NCBI RefSeq assembly: GCF_007785815.1
Contig: NZ_VNIM01000005.1
Coordinates: 22,931 to 86,930, forward strand
Source: Alterirhizorhabdus solaris
GTDB taxonomy: Bacteria; Pseudomonadota; Alphaproteobacteria; Sphingomonadales; Sphingomonadaceae
Length of the DNA: 64,000 bases
Reading direction: 5' to 3'
Shown piece after piece: positions 9,201-18,449 of this stretch; position 1 is the first letter of the stretch; every line of letters starts with the position of its first letter. The notes beneath the pieces were generated by a model. The model had not been told where the DNA came from. It ran no database searches and worked only from the letters and a program-made list of their open reading frames with translations. Position numbers and translations under genes: made by a program.

Positions 9201-10217
9201 TCAGAGCACGCAGCAGTTGCGCTTGCGCCAGACGAGGTAGCCCATGTCCTCGCCCTTGACGGGGAAGGCGCGGCCCGACGTCGGCGGCATGGTCGAGGCG
9301 CCGAGCGCGGAGCATGCGCCGGGACCGGCGACGGTCGGGATCGGGTTGACCATCTGGACGCGGTACTGCTGCTTCCTCAGCACCGGCATGAGGTACTTGT
9401 TGCACAGGCCCTTGGAGCCCATCGTGCCCCAGGCCAGACCCTCGCGGTGGATCTTGAAGGCGAAGCGGGCGAGCGCGAGGCGCGAGGCCTGGACGTGGCC
9501 GATCGAGGCGGCGACGTTGCCGTTGACCGGATACATCGGACCCTGGCAGCCGGCGCACCAGAACACCGGATCGAGCGACAGGCCGGCGGTCGAGGCGACG
9601 CAGTCGCCGGCGCACGCGGCCTGCGCGATCGGCGACGAGAACAGCACCGCTTCCGGGTTGATGAGCGCGGTCAGCGTGTCGTCCTGCCAGAGCGGATCGA
9701 CCTCGGTCATGTAGGCGATGTCGAACGATGCCTGCTCGAAGCACAGGAAGTCGGTCAGGATCTCCATCCAGTAGAGCAGCGGATAGACGTACCAGTGGAC
9801 GTGCCACTTGGACGAGTTCTGCGCCTTGCCGCCGATCGCGGATGGCCCCTCGAGGTGGCCCTGGCCGATGTCGAAGCCCGGCGCGATCTTCATGCCGCCG
9901 AGGTTCACGAAGCACCACGGCTTGGTCGAGACGTCGGCCAGACGCACCGGCTCCCAGAAGCCGGCGGCGATGCCGATCCGCGGCACGGGATTGCCGCACG
10001 CGCAGATCGGCGAGGACGGGTTGGCCGTGTCGGGCCGGGTCGACGGCCAGATCTTGAGCGCGCCGACCGAGAGCGGAAACAGGCACGACCAGCAGACGTC
10101 GGTGATCGGATTGACGAACTTGCCGCTGCAGGTCGATTGCGCCTGCGCGGCCGGGGTCATCAGCGCCGTCGACAGGACAGCGACCAGACCCAGCAGGAAC
10201 AGGCGCAGCGACGTCAT
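9201..10217 (-). CDS. traU: TraU, pilus assembly and DNA-transfer protein
   Basis: Start set at ATG 10217, which overlaps the stop of the upstream small gene as ATGA; a longer frame to 10412 is out-of-frame reading of that gene. The 338-residue protein has a signal peptide (LFLLGLVAVLSTALMTPAAQA) and the Cys-rich TraU pattern near the start (NPITDVCWSCLFPLSVG) and in the middle (CAGDCVAS, CAGCQGPMYP). TraU is periplasmic and in F is needed more for DNA transfer than for pilus formation. Confidence 0.93.
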   Translation of the reverse strand: MTSLRLFLLGLVAVLSTALMTPAAQAQSTCSGKFVNPITDVCWSCLFPLSVGALKIWPSTRPDTANPSSPICACGNPVPRIGIAAGFWEPVRLADVSTKPWCFVNLGGMKIAPGFDIGQGHLEGPSAIGGKAQNSSKWHVHWYVYPLLYWMEILTDFLCFEQASFDIAYMTEVDPLWQDDTLTALINPEAVLFSSPIAQAACAGDCVASTAGLSLDPVFWCAGCQGPMYPVNGNVAASIGHVQASRLALARFAFKIHREGLAWGTMGSKGLCNKYLMPVLRKQQYRVQMVNPIPTVAGPGACSALGASTMPPTSGRAFPVKGEDMGYLVWRKRNCCVL

Positions 10218-10489
10218 GGACGCTCCTCCACGACGCTTGCGCTGATGAACGCCTCGTCCGCCCGGTTCTTCCGGAAGCCGTAGAGCGCGGTATAGAGCGC
10301 GGTGGTCACCAACAGGGCGGCGACGGCGAACGACGCCGGCCGACCGAGCAGGGCGACGAGCGGCGCGATCGCCAGCACCGACACGGCGCAGGCGACGCAC
10401 AGGATCTGCCACGTCCGCCGCATGACGCGCAGATCGTCGGTTTCGGGCGCCGCCATCGGCGTGCGCAGCAGGTCGAGCCAGAGCGGCAT
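10214..10489 (-). CDS. small membrane protein between traW and traU
   Basis: A 91-residue protein with two hydrophobic segments (ILCVACAVSVLAIAPLVALL and FAVAALLVTTALYTALYGF). It is joined to traW by a TGATG junction and to traU by an ATGA junction, so it is clearly a coupled member of the operon. I do not recognise a named family. It could assist assembly of the inner-membrane part of the channel, but nothing in the sequence proves that. Confidence 0.7.
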   Translation of the reverse strand: MPLWLDLLRTPMAAPETDDLRVMRRTWQILCVACAVSVLAIAPLVALLGRPASFAVAALLVTTALYTALYGFRKNRADEAFISASVVEERP

Positions 10490-11127
10490 CAGCTGTTTCC
10501 CTTGAGGAGGATTTCGGAGAGCTTGAGGACGCGGCCGTCCTGGACCGCGATCGCCGGCGTGTGGCGGATACCGAGCTTGCCGGTGATCCGGCCTTCCTGA
10601 TCGAAGTAGAAGCGGCGCTTGCGCGCCGTCATCTCCTCGATCGGCGAGCCGTTGACGAGGATGATCTTGGAATTGAGGTCATCGTAGCGCGCCGTCGCCC
10701 AAGCCATCTGCGCCTTGTCATCACCGTCGACGAAGACGAGGGCTTGCCGCACCGAGACGAAGTCGAGCGGGTTCACCGTGCGACCGGCTTGCGCGATGAG
10801 GTTGCCCTTCTGGTCGCGGACGTCACGCTCGATGACGATGGTCGGATCATAGGCCCAGGTCCGCGCTTCGGTTGCCGGCGTGATGCCGTCGACGGGCTTC
10901 GGCCGACGCACGCGCGCTTCCGCCCGCTTGGCGAAGTCGGCGTTCATCCGGTCGATGCCGCCCGACGCCTGCAGGCGCTGAAGCCGTTGCTCGATCGTCG
11001 CCAACAGGTCGGTCTCGATGATCGGGAACGCCTGGCCGACGACGCCGTGGTCGCTCGCCATCGTCGCCGAGGTCATCGACAGCGAGAGCAGCGCCACGAT
11101 CGCGGCGGTCTCGAGCCCGCGCCTCAC
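10489..11127 (-). CDS. traW: TraW, pilus assembly protein
   Basis: A 212-residue protein with a signal peptide (AAIVALLSLSMTSATMA) followed by the TraW pattern: FPIIETDLLATIEQRLQ early, a conserved WAYDPTI block, and the C-terminal GKLGIRHTPAIAVQDG block. TraW is periplasmic, works with TrbC and TraU, and is required for F pilus assembly. It starts inside the S26 peptidase gene (4-base overlap). Confidence 0.92.
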   Translation of the reverse strand: MRRGLETAAIVALLSLSMTSATMASDHGVVGQAFPIIETDLLATIEQRLQRLQASGGIDRMNADFAKRAEARVRRPKPVDGITPATEARTWAYDPTIVIERDVRDQKGNLIAQAGRTVNPLDFVSVRQALVFVDGDDKAQMAWATARYDDLNSKIILVNGSPIEEMTARKRRFYFDQEGRITGKLGIRHTPAIAVQDGRVLKLSEILLKGNS

Positions 11128-11666
11128 AGGATCGAGCTCCCGACCCCGACGATCTTCTTCGAGCAGGCGTAGCCGACCGCGGCATAGCGGCTGTCGAACC
11201 CGTCCGCGTGCGGCGAGCCGGCGAAGTAGCAGCCCTGCGGGATCACGCCGGTCGGCCCCGCCACCAGCGGCTCGCCGGTCTTCGTGAACGGCTTCATGCG
11301 CGCGACGAGCTTGCCGGCAACGATCACGTCAGACCCGCGATGAACGACGAGATCGCCGGGCATGCCATAGACGAGCTTGCCGAACATCTGATGCTGCGGC
11401 CCGAAGTGGCGGATCACCAGCGGGTCGGCCGGCGGCACGAAGAAGACATACTCCCCGCGCTTGGGCACTGCCGTCTTGTGGATCACGAACGCCCAGTTGG
11501 GCAGCGATTCCGAGGCGTTGATGAGCAGGCCGTGCGTGTCGCGCCAGTCGCTGATCGCGTTGTAGGAAGCGGCGCCGACGATGAACAGGCCGAGAGCCGC
11601 CCACAGGCGCTTGCGCGGGCGGAAGCCCTCCGTCGCCGCCGGCAGGGTCGCGGGCTTACTGGCCAC
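11124..11666 (-). CDS. S26-family signal peptidase of the transfer system
   Basis: A 180-residue protein with one N-terminal membrane segment (LWAALGLFIVGAASYNAI) and the S26 peptidase blocks: the serine site ESLPNW with S54 as likely nucleophile, and the lysine block FGKLVYGMPGD with K97. The downstream GVIPQGCYFAGSPHADGFDSR block is also typical. Relatives in conjugative plasmids (RP4 TraF type, R27 TrhF type) process the pilin. F itself uses the host leader peptidase, so this plasmid carries its own. The substrate is probably the TraA prepilin at 20180-20500. Confidence 0.85.
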   Translation of the reverse strand: MASKPATLPAATEGFRPRKRLWAALGLFIVGAASYNAISDWRDTHGLLINASESLPNWAFVIHKTAVPKRGEYVFFVPPADPLVIRHFGPQHQMFGKLVYGMPGDLVVHRGSDVIVAGKLVARMKPFTKTGEPLVAGPTGVIPQGCYFAGSPHADGFDSRYAAVGYACSKKIVGVGSSIL

Positions 11667-12327
11667 CGGGACCTCCGAAGCTGGAGACGCTTGCGCCGGT
11701 CGCAGGATTGAAAGCCGGATTGACGGCCCCGGCCATCATGCTCGGATCGACCGGGACGGGCGCCGGCTGCGGCATGGCGAAGCCACCGGCAGGCGCCCCT
11801 TGTGCCAGCTGGGACGGAGCGGCCTGCATCGGCGCTGGTGCTTGCGCGCCGAGGACGGCGCCCATTTGCGCCGGCGTCGTGGGCTGCGGCACGCGCACCC
11901 CCGCGGCATAGATCGCCTTCATCACGTCGCCCGTGATGTCGGGGACGCTCTTCGACAGGACGGCCTCGCCGACCAGCACGACCTGACCCTTGGCGCCACG
12001 GCGCTGCAGCTCGGTGTCGAGCGAAGCCATGAACAGCTTCATCTGCGCCTCGACCTGCGCTGGCGGGGTCGAGCTGCGCGCCTGCGCCTGGACGTAGTTG
12101 CCGACGATCCGCGACAGGTCCGCCTTGACGATATGCTGCGGCGGGGCCGCGATCAGCGTCCGCGTCACCCACATGCCCCAGACGATCAGCGCCAGGACGG
12201 TCGCGCCGAGCAGGAGCTGCGCGGTCGTGTAGCCGGCGAACACCGTGGCGCTACGCTTGGTCCGGGCGGCCGTGACCAAGGCGGGGACCGCGGGCTCGGC
12301 GATCGGCGAGGGGGTCTGGTCGATCAT
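11656..12327 (-). CDS. trbI: TrbI, F-type conjugation protein
   Basis: Start set at ATG 12327, which overlaps the stop of the upstream gene by 4 bases; the longer frame to 12705 is a shadow. The 223-residue protein has an N-terminal membrane segment (LLLGATVLALIVWGMWV) and a periplasmic part matching F-type TrbI (VGNYVQAQARSSTPPAQVEAQ then GQVVLVGEAVL). The C-terminus is Pro/Ala-rich. TrbI affects pilus extension and retraction in F. Confidence 0.8.
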   Translation of the reverse strand: MIDQTPSPIAEPAVPALVTAARTKRSATVFAGYTTAQLLLGATVLALIVWGMWVTRTLIAAPPQHIVKADLSRIVGNYVQAQARSSTPPAQVEAQMKLFMASLDTELQRRGAKGQVVLVGEAVLSKSVPDITGDVMKAIYAAGVRVPQPTTPAQMGAVLGAQAPAPMQAAPSQLAQGAPAGGFAMPQPAPVPVDPSMMAGAVNPAFNPATGASVSSFGGPGGQ

Positions 12328-12665
12328 GCGCCATGCTCCGGACGGGCCGGATCGCGCGGGAGGATCGCGTGCCGGCGGAAGAAGATGAGGGCGAGCGCCA
12401 CGGCCATGTGGACGCCGCCGACGACGAGCTTGAACTGATCGATGCGGGCCGCGTCGGCCGCGACGTAGCGGGTCGACAGGTTGGCGAGCTGGTGCATCAT
12501 CCCGTCGAGCGACAGGCCGCCGATCGCGAGGAAGAACAGCACGAAGATGCCCCACGTCATCAGCAGCGTCGTGGCGATGAAGTCGAACGCGTGGAGCATG
12601 AAGTAGAGGAGGAAGCCGTAATCGACCTTGCGGGGGGACCGGGCGGGATGCGGGCTGGTCGCCAT
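12324..12665 (-). CDS. small inner-membrane protein between traC and trbI
   Basis: Start set at ATG 12665, six bases after the traC stop. The 113-residue protein has about three hydrophobic segments (FLLYFMLHAFDFIATTLLMTW, IFVLFFLAIGGLSL, VHMAVALALIFF). It ends in a 4-base overlap with trbI. I do not recognise a named F gene; it may be a lineage-specific inner-membrane component of the channel. Confidence 0.7.
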   Translation of the reverse strand: MATSPHPARSPRKVDYGFLLYFMLHAFDFIATTLLMTWGIFVLFFLAIGGLSLDGMMHQLANLSTRYVAADAARIDQFKLVVGGVHMAVALALIFFRRHAILPRDPARPEHGA

Positions 12666-12670
12666 GCCGC

Positions 12671-15247
12671 TCACTCCGCCGCGATCGCGAGCGGCGCGTC
12701 GACATCGCTCCACTTTTCGGGGTTCTCCGGATAGGCGACCCGCTCGATCGCCTCCTCCATCGTCAGTCCTTGGGCGAGCAGGTCATGGATCGCGGCGAAG
12801 GTGCGGGGCGACGACGAGAAGACCGTCGCCGAATAGGGATCGAGCACGAGGCGGCCGACCGCCAGCGTGTCCGGACCCTTTATCATCACGTCGGAATATT
12901 CGACGCCGTTGCGCTTCAAGGAGCGGAGCAGCGCGTCCGTGTGATCGTCCATCTCGAAGCGGTCGTGCTTCTTGAAGTCCGCGATCGTCTCGGCCTTCTG
13001 CTGGAGGATGACGAACCAGTCGCTATTCTCCAGCGCCGCCTTGGAGCCGTCCGACTTGTAATAGTCGTTGAGGCTCTGCGTGGCGGTGACCAGCGACGCG
13101 CCGTACTTGCGGCAGGTGCGGGCATAGGCCTCGATGAAGTCGGCCATCGAGCCGCCCTTCAGCATCTGCCACGCCTCGTCGAGCAGCAGCGCCTTGGGCA
13201 CCGAGCGATCCTCGCGACGCATCGCCTGGCTCGCCATGAACATGATCGCGGTGAGCGCGACCGAGCGGAGCTCCTCGCGCGAGGACAGATCGGACAGCTC
13301 GAACACGGTAAGGTTTGCCTTGAGCTGGAAGGACACCTCGCCCTCGAAGAAGCGGCCATAGGTGCCGGTCCGCGAGAACGGGCGCATCGCGATGGCGAGG
13401 TCGATCGCGAGCGGATTGCCGGTCGCGTCGAGCGCCTCGATCACGTCGTTGACCGAACCCTGGCGGCCCTTGGCGGTCCATACCTCGTTGATCGCGCCGT
13501 CGATCAGGCCGCGCTCGGTGTCGTTGAGCTTGTCGATGTGCCGCGCCATCTGGTTGACGATGGATTTCAGCATCGCGAAGCAGTCCATGAGGTAGTCCTC
13601 ATCGGTCTCCGCCAGCACCGGATCGATCATCGAGAAGGGGTTGATGCAGAAGCCCGAGGCCATGGTGAACTCGACGAAGGCCCCGCCCTGCAGCTTGGCG
13701 GAGTGCTCGAACGAGCGGCCGTCGTCGATCACGACGACCTTGGCGCCGGCGCCACACAGCGATGCGCACAGCTCCTGCAGCGCGACCGACTTGCCCGAAC
13801 CCGACTTGCCGAACACCGCGACATTGTGGTTGCCCGCCGTGTTCTCGAACGGTGACCAGAAGAAGGGCTGGCCGCGGCGTCCGACCAGCATCAGGTGCGG
13901 GTTGGCGCCGCCGAGATACTCGCCCTGGAGCGGCATGAGGCTCGCGGCAGTGGTGGTGAGCACCGTCCGCATCCGCTTCATGTTCTTGAGGTCATAGGAC
14001 AGGCCATTCGCCATCGTCATCGGCATGGCGGCGAGCAGGCCCTGGATCTGCAGGTAGCGATCGTCGAGCAGGTCCCAGCCGGCGGCCCGGTACACCGATT
14101 TCAGCACGCGCTCGTTGGCGTCGCCCTTGCCCTTCGGACTGAACGAGGTGACCGAGAAGAACGCCTGCACCAGCTTGCGTCCCTGGCGCAGCTCGTCCTT
14201 AACGAACTTCCACTCGGCCGACTGGTCCTTCAGCTGCGGCAGCATCCGCGCCGACTTGCTGTCCGCAAGGCTCGTGGTCCGTATGAACTTGCGCCCGGCG
14301 CGCTGCCCCTCGGCTTCCGCATCGGGGAAATCGAGGCAGAGGTTGGTCGACACCGGGCAGGGCATGCGCAGCTTGTCGGCGAAGATGTCGCCGATGAGCT
14401 TGGTCATGTCCCACGGCGCCCAGCGCTGCGGCAGGTTGCGCACCGAGAAGGAGCGCACGTCGAACGTGTCGGGGTAGATCTCGCCGATCTCGGGGGCGTT
14501 ATCGATCGTCTTGCCGGTCGGCCGGAAGCGCTCGGTGCGCAGCAGGATGCGGTCCGGATCGATCTTCATCTCGAGGTCGTGACGCACCGCCTGGTCCGCG
14601 ATCGGATCGAACGGGTTGTAGGTGATCGTATCGTCGCCCGGGGCCGTCGTCGGCGAGGTGATGTCGTCGATCCAGCTGATGAGCGTCTTGGGGTCCATCG
14701 GCCGCGACTGGACGCCGATCGACTCCAGCGCCGAGACCAGTCCCTCCATGACGGAGACGATCTCCTCGTTGGAAACCCGACTGTTCTCCGGGGTCGAGTA
14801 GGAGAGCGCGAGCCGGTGGTTGCGCAGGCAGAAGGGCGCGGCGTTCGACAGCGAGTTCCACACGCCGTCGAGCAGATACTCGGTGCGGTGCTTGGCCATG
14901 CGCTCATAGACGCCGGCGGCCGAGTAGCGCGGCAGATACCATTGCGAGAGCCGCTCGCTGATCCGCGGGCTCATCCAGCCATGGATCTGGAGCGCGCCGG
15001 GGGTGGGGATGCCTTCCGACAGGAACTGCGCGAGGATCTCGTGGCTCTGCTCGGTCGCGCCGATCATCGGCGCCGCCTCGAGCACGAAGCCACGCGTCGC
15101 GCTGTTGTAGAAGATGTGCGTCTTCGGATCGTAGCTGCGGTACGGCAACCAATGGACGAAGCGCGGGACCGCGGTGTCGGGACGCGGCGCCTCGGGTTTC
15201 GCCGCATCACCGAGCAGCGTCGACAGGAGACCCTTGAAGAAGCTCAT
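12671..15247 (-). CDS. traC: TraC, VirB4-like ATPase of the type IV secretion system
   Basis: An 858-residue protein with a Walker A motif GKSGSGKS at about residues 479-486 and a Walker B motif ALLLDEAWQML about 200 residues later, followed by the conserved TATQSLNDYY block. The N-terminal part has the TraC/VirB4 pattern (FVHWLPYRSYDPKTHIF). TraC is the cytoplasmic, membrane-associated ATPase that powers pilus assembly. It starts inside the end of traV (4-base overlap). Confidence 0.95.
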   Translation of the reverse strand: MSFFKGLLSTLLGDAAKPEAPRPDTAVPRFVHWLPYRSYDPKTHIFYNSATRGFVLEAAPMIGATEQSHEILAQFLSEGIPTPGALQIHGWMSPRISERLSQWYLPRYSAAGVYERMAKHRTEYLLDGVWNSLSNAAPFCLRNHRLALSYSTPENSRVSNEEIVSVMEGLVSALESIGVQSRPMDPKTLISWIDDITSPTTAPGDDTITYNPFDPIADQAVRHDLEMKIDPDRILLRTERFRPTGKTIDNAPEIGEIYPDTFDVRSFSVRNLPQRWAPWDMTKLIGDIFADKLRMPCPVSTNLCLDFPDAEAEGQRAGRKFIRTTSLADSKSARMLPQLKDQSAEWKFVKDELRQGRKLVQAFFSVTSFSPKGKGDANERVLKSVYRAAGWDLLDDRYLQIQGLLAAMPMTMANGLSYDLKNMKRMRTVLTTTAASLMPLQGEYLGGANPHLMLVGRRGQPFFWSPFENTAGNHNVAVFGKSGSGKSVALQELCASLCGAGAKVVVIDDGRSFEHSAKLQGGAFVEFTMASGFCINPFSMIDPVLAETDEDYLMDCFAMLKSIVNQMARHIDKLNDTERGLIDGAINEVWTAKGRQGSVNDVIEALDATGNPLAIDLAIAMRPFSRTGTYGRFFEGEVSFQLKANLTVFELSDLSSREELRSVALTAIMFMASQAMRREDRSVPKALLLDEAWQMLKGGSMADFIEAYARTCRKYGASLVTATQSLNDYYKSDGSKAALENSDWFVILQQKAETIADFKKHDRFEMDDHTDALLRSLKRNGVEYSDVMIKGPDTLAVGRLVLDPYSATVFSSSPRTFAAIHDLLAQGLTMEEAIERVAYPENPEKWSDVDAPLAIAAE

Positions 15248-16248
15248 TGGTCGACTCCCGGAAACGAGGATGCGCGCAGCACCGGCACGGTCGGCAGGAC
15301 TGGCGTCGGGGTGGCGGAACGGGCCGCCTCACGCGCCTGGGGTTTGGCGCTCGCGATGCGATCACGCAGCGCCCGATCGTGCGCGACAGCATCGATCACG
15401 GCCTTGGCTCGCGGTGTCGCATAGCGCGGCACGATCGTCGCTGGGCCTGTCGGCGCCGCCGACGTCGACCGAACGGCAGGGCGGGCAGACGACGCGGACG
15501 GAACGGTAGGGGAGGCGGTGATCTGGGGGACGACGGCCGTGGTCGCGGTCGGCGCGGAAGGCGCCGATGCCGCGACGGGGCGCGCGGGGGCTTGTTTGCC
15601 CAAGCGGGCTGGCGTGGAGAGGCTCGCCGCCTGCCGACGCGGCCGCGCCGACAGGCGGCGCGCCACCTGGTCCTTGATGTCACCCACCGGATCCGCGCTC
15701 GCCGCCTTTGCGCGCGCAGCCGCAACAGCGGCCTCGCTCGGCATGTCGGGATCGACCGCGGCCACATCCGAGACCGGCGGATCGGCCCGCTCGACGGCCG
15801 AGAGCAGCGTGTCGCCGCCGGTCGCCGCCGCGACCTGCGCGGGGGGGGTCGCGACAGCCGAGGGGCCGAGCGCCTGCTGCCAGTCGCCTTGCTCCACGAC
15901 GGCATGGACTGCCGTTTGCTCATGGAGCCGTCCCGCGGCGTCGATCTGGGCCGGGAAAACGATGCGCAGGACGCGCTCGTGGGTGCGGGCGGGTGCCGCT
16001 GCCGCGGTCTGGAAGCCCCGGCCGTCAGTACGCTGCGCAGGATAGGGACCGGCCGGCGTAATCATGCGGTCGCCGTCCTCGCCCGAGATCATCGCCAGCG
16101 CGCGATCGTCGATGGTCGAGCTCGGCGCGCAGATCCCGTCGGGCGCCGCGCAGGAGAAGCTCCCCTTGATGTTGCCGCCCATCGTGGTGCAGCCGGCAAG
16201 CGCTGTGGTGGCGACGAGGGCTGCTGCGAGGAGGCGACCGCGGGTCAT
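15244..16248 (-). CDS. traV: TraV, outer-membrane lipoprotein of the core complex
   Basis: A 334-residue protein with a lipoprotein signal ending LAGC (C20 is the lipid-anchored Cys), then the TraV-like Cys pair region (GSFSCAAPDGICAPSS). The rest is Ala/Pro-rich and much longer than F TraV (about 171 residues), with a C-terminal basic stretch. TraV anchors the TraB-TraK core complex in the outer membrane. It overlaps traC and dsbC by 4 bases each. Confidence 0.85.
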   Translation of the reverse strand: MTRGRLLAAALVATTALAGCTTMGGNIKGSFSCAAPDGICAPSSTIDDRALAMISGEDGDRMITPAGPYPAQRTDGRGFQTAAAAPARTHERVLRIVFPAQIDAAGRLHEQTAVHAVVEQGDWQQALGPSAVATPPAQVAAATGGDTLLSAVERADPPVSDVAAVDPDMPSEAAVAAARAKAASADPVGDIKDQVARRLSARPRRQAASLSTPARLGKQAPARPVAASAPSAPTATTAVVPQITASPTVPSASSARPAVRSTSAAPTGPATIVPRYATPRAKAVIDAVAHDRALRDRIASAKPQAREAARSATPTPVLPTVPVLRASSFPGVDQ

Positions 16249-17123
16249 GCCTTGCCTCCCGCGATCCAGGCGGCAAGCACGTCCTTCGGCCGGTAGCCCT
16301 CGATCACAGCGCCGTCCGAGCGGACGATAACCGGCGTGCCGCTAAGGCCATGCTGCCTTGCGAACCGCTCGTTGGCATCGAGGCCCGACGTGTCGCAGGC
16401 GCCCGAGTTCTTCAGCGGCTCACCGGCATAGGCCTGATGCAGCGCCTCCTCGCGATTCTTCGCGCAATAGACCTGGTTGGCGATGTCGCGGCTGCCCAGC
16501 ACCGAGATCGGCCGCTCGATGACCCGCACGTTCATCGAGCGCAGCGCGTTCGACAGCGCCTTGCAGTAGCTGCAGCGGAAGTCGGAGAAGACGGTAACCG
16601 TCCGCCCCGCCGGGTTGCCCCAGACGATCGCGCCGGCCTTGGGCAGCGCATCCATCGAGAGGCGTTGTAGCGGCGCCGGCGCCGAGGTCTGGCGCACACC
16701 GGCACCGGCCTTCTGCGCGATCGGCGGCATCTCGTCGCGATCGGGTGCGGCGTTGGCCTTGGCCGCGCCACCCACCAGCATGTCGGGATTGATCTCAAGC
16801 AGCCGCGTCGCGGTCAGATCCTGCCGCGTCTGCATGTCGTACACGCGGCCGATGACGAGGTAGCGGCCCGAATGGTCGACGTAGAACAGGTTGCTGCCGG
16901 CGGTCACCTCGCAGAGGCCATTAACCTTGCCGCAGTTGACCTTGGTCAGCTGAGTCTTGGGCAGGCGCGCCTTGATGAGGCCGGCAACCTTGGCGTCGTC
17001 GATCGGCACCTGACTGGCGGCGACGGCGCCGGTGACGCCGCTCAGCAGGGCGAAGCCCGCGAGGAACGCCAGACGATCCCGGCGGCCGGTCAGCACGTTG
17101 CGGAGGCGATCAGTTACGGACAT
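16245..17123 (-). CDS. dsbC: DsbC-like disulfide isomerase of the transfer operon
   Basis: Start set at ATG 17123 because GGAGGG lies just upstream and it overlaps traB by 14 bases; an ATG at 17153 is less likely. The 292-residue protein has a signal or anchor segment (LAFLAGFALLSGVTGAVAA), a DsbC-type dimerisation domain (about residues 45-120) and a thioredoxin domain with C184-S-Y-C187 and the cis-Pro loop GTPV. It probably shuffles disulfides in Cys-rich TraN, TraU and TraV, replacing F TrbB. Confidence 0.88.
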   Translation of the reverse strand: MSVTDRLRNVLTGRRDRLAFLAGFALLSGVTGAVAASQVPIDDAKVAGLIKARLPKTQLTKVNCGKVNGLCEVTAGSNLFYVDHSGRYLVIGRVYDMQTRQDLTATRLLEINPDMLVGGAAKANAAPDRDEMPPIAQKAGAGVRQTSAPAPLQRLSMDALPKAGAIVWGNPAGRTVTVFSDFRCSYCKALSNALRSMNVRVIERPISVLGSRDIANQVYCAKNREEALHQAYAGEPLKNSGACDTSGLDANERFARQHGLSGTPVIVRSDGAVIEGYRPKDVLAAWIAGGKA

Positions 17124-18444
17124 ATGCACCCTCCAGGAAGACGACCTCGACATCGACGCCGGTCGGCATCTCGATGACGGGCTGGTACTGTTCGGCGCGC
17201 TCGATCAGATATTTGGAGACCATCTCGCCGCTTTCGGAAACGCCGTTCCCGATGCCGCCCTCCGCGATGTCGCTTAGGCCGAGACCTTGGCGCTTGCCGT
17301 TGACGATGACGTTGGGCGAGGTGAGCGCGAGATTGGAGTTCGCGGCGAACCCCTTGCCGATCCCGCCGACGAGGCCTGCGAGAAACGCCTGCGTGACCAA
17401 AGACCCCTCGCGGCTGACGACGCGGCCACGCACGCCGGTCTTGCCACCGAAGGCGATGAAGCCCTTGACCTCGGAGACCGCATAGCGGCCGCCGGGCTGC
17501 GGGCATGTCATCTTCTGCAGCTTGATGTAGACCTTCTCGCTCGACAGCTCGGCGCGCGCCGCGCCGTTGACGAGGCAGCCTTGGATCTTCGTCGTCAGCA
17601 GCTTGCCGTTCTGCATGACCGAGCGCGCCGGTCCGATGATGCGCAGCACCACCGGCAGCGGGTCGGTCTGGCTGTTGACGCCGGCCGCCGCGTCGACGCC
17701 GACGATGACCTTGGCGGTCGCGAAGCTGTTGGGCGGCAGGTAGTTGGGGCTGTCGGTGTAGACCGTGTTGCCCTTGGCGACCTTGGAGGCGGTGCCCGTG
17801 TCGGCCCCGCCGAACGACACCATCTTGACCTCGCTCAGCCGGGCGGGAGCCATCTCCGATCCCGGGGCGGCCATGCCCGGGCGCTGGTAGAGCGCCGCTC
17901 CGCCAGGGCCGTACATCGCGGCCGGGCCGGCGACCGGCGGCGGCGGCTCGCTGGCCCGTTCGTTGACCTGGCGGCGCAACTGCTCGTTCTCGGACTGGTA
18001 GGCCGACAGGACGCGCTGCCCATCCGACGACATCGACTGGTTCTGCGCCCGCAATGCCTCCATCTGCGCCGCGAGCTGGGCCACGCGGGCGTTGGTGCCG
18101 TCGACCGACTTCAGCTGGTTCTCGTTCGACTGGAACCGGTTTTCGCTGAGCGCCATCCACTCCTGCTCGGAGAGGTTACGGTTGACCATGTCCGCGGTCG
18201 ACACCTTCACCGTCTCGGCCTTGTCGGGATCGACCACCTTGCCATTGTCATTGCCGCTGAACATCCAGAAGGACGACAGGAGCAGGCCGCCACCGCCGAT
18301 GCCCGCGAGCAGCATGCGCTGCTTCTTGCGGGCGGCGGTGTTGCCGTCGAGTTCGGAGGCGACCGGCGAGACGCCGTCAGCTTCGGCGCTTTCCGGGCCG
18401 TCGAGCGGCTTGCGGCTGCGCGAGAACATGTCCTTGATGCCCAT
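17110..18444 (-). CDS. traB: TraB, VirB10-like core channel protein
   Basis: A 444-residue protein with an N-terminal cytoplasmic tail, a membrane segment (MLLAGIGGGGLLLSSFWMF), a predicted coiled coil with a Gln-rich stretch (about residues 100-160), a Pro-rich linker (EPPPPVAGP) and a C-terminal VirB10-type beta-barrel domain (LPPNSFATAKVIVGVDAAAG, then VRGRVVSREG). TraB spans both membranes and links energy from the inner membrane to the outer pore. It follows traK with a 5-base gap. Confidence 0.93.
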   Translation of the reverse strand: MGIKDMFSRSRKPLDGPESAEADGVSPVASELDGNTAARKKQRMLLAGIGGGGLLLSSFWMFSGNDNGKVVDPDKAETVKVSTADMVNRNLSEQEWMALSENRFQSNENQLKSVDGTNARVAQLAAQMEALRAQNQSMSSDGQRVLSAYQSENEQLRRQVNERASEPPPPVAGPAAMYGPGGAALYQRPGMAAPGSEMAPARLSEVKMVSFGGADTGTASKVAKGNTVYTDSPNYLPPNSFATAKVIVGVDAAAGVNSQTDPLPVVLRIIGPARSVMQNGKLLTTKIQGCLVNGAARAELSSEKVYIKLQKMTCPQPGGRYAVSEVKGFIAFGGKTGVRGRVVSREGSLVTQAFLAGLVGGIGKGFAANSNLALTSPNVIVNGKRQGLGLSDIAEGGIGNGVSESGEMVSKYLIERAEQYQPVIEMPTGVDVEVVFLEGAYVRN

Positions 18445-18449
18445 GGCGA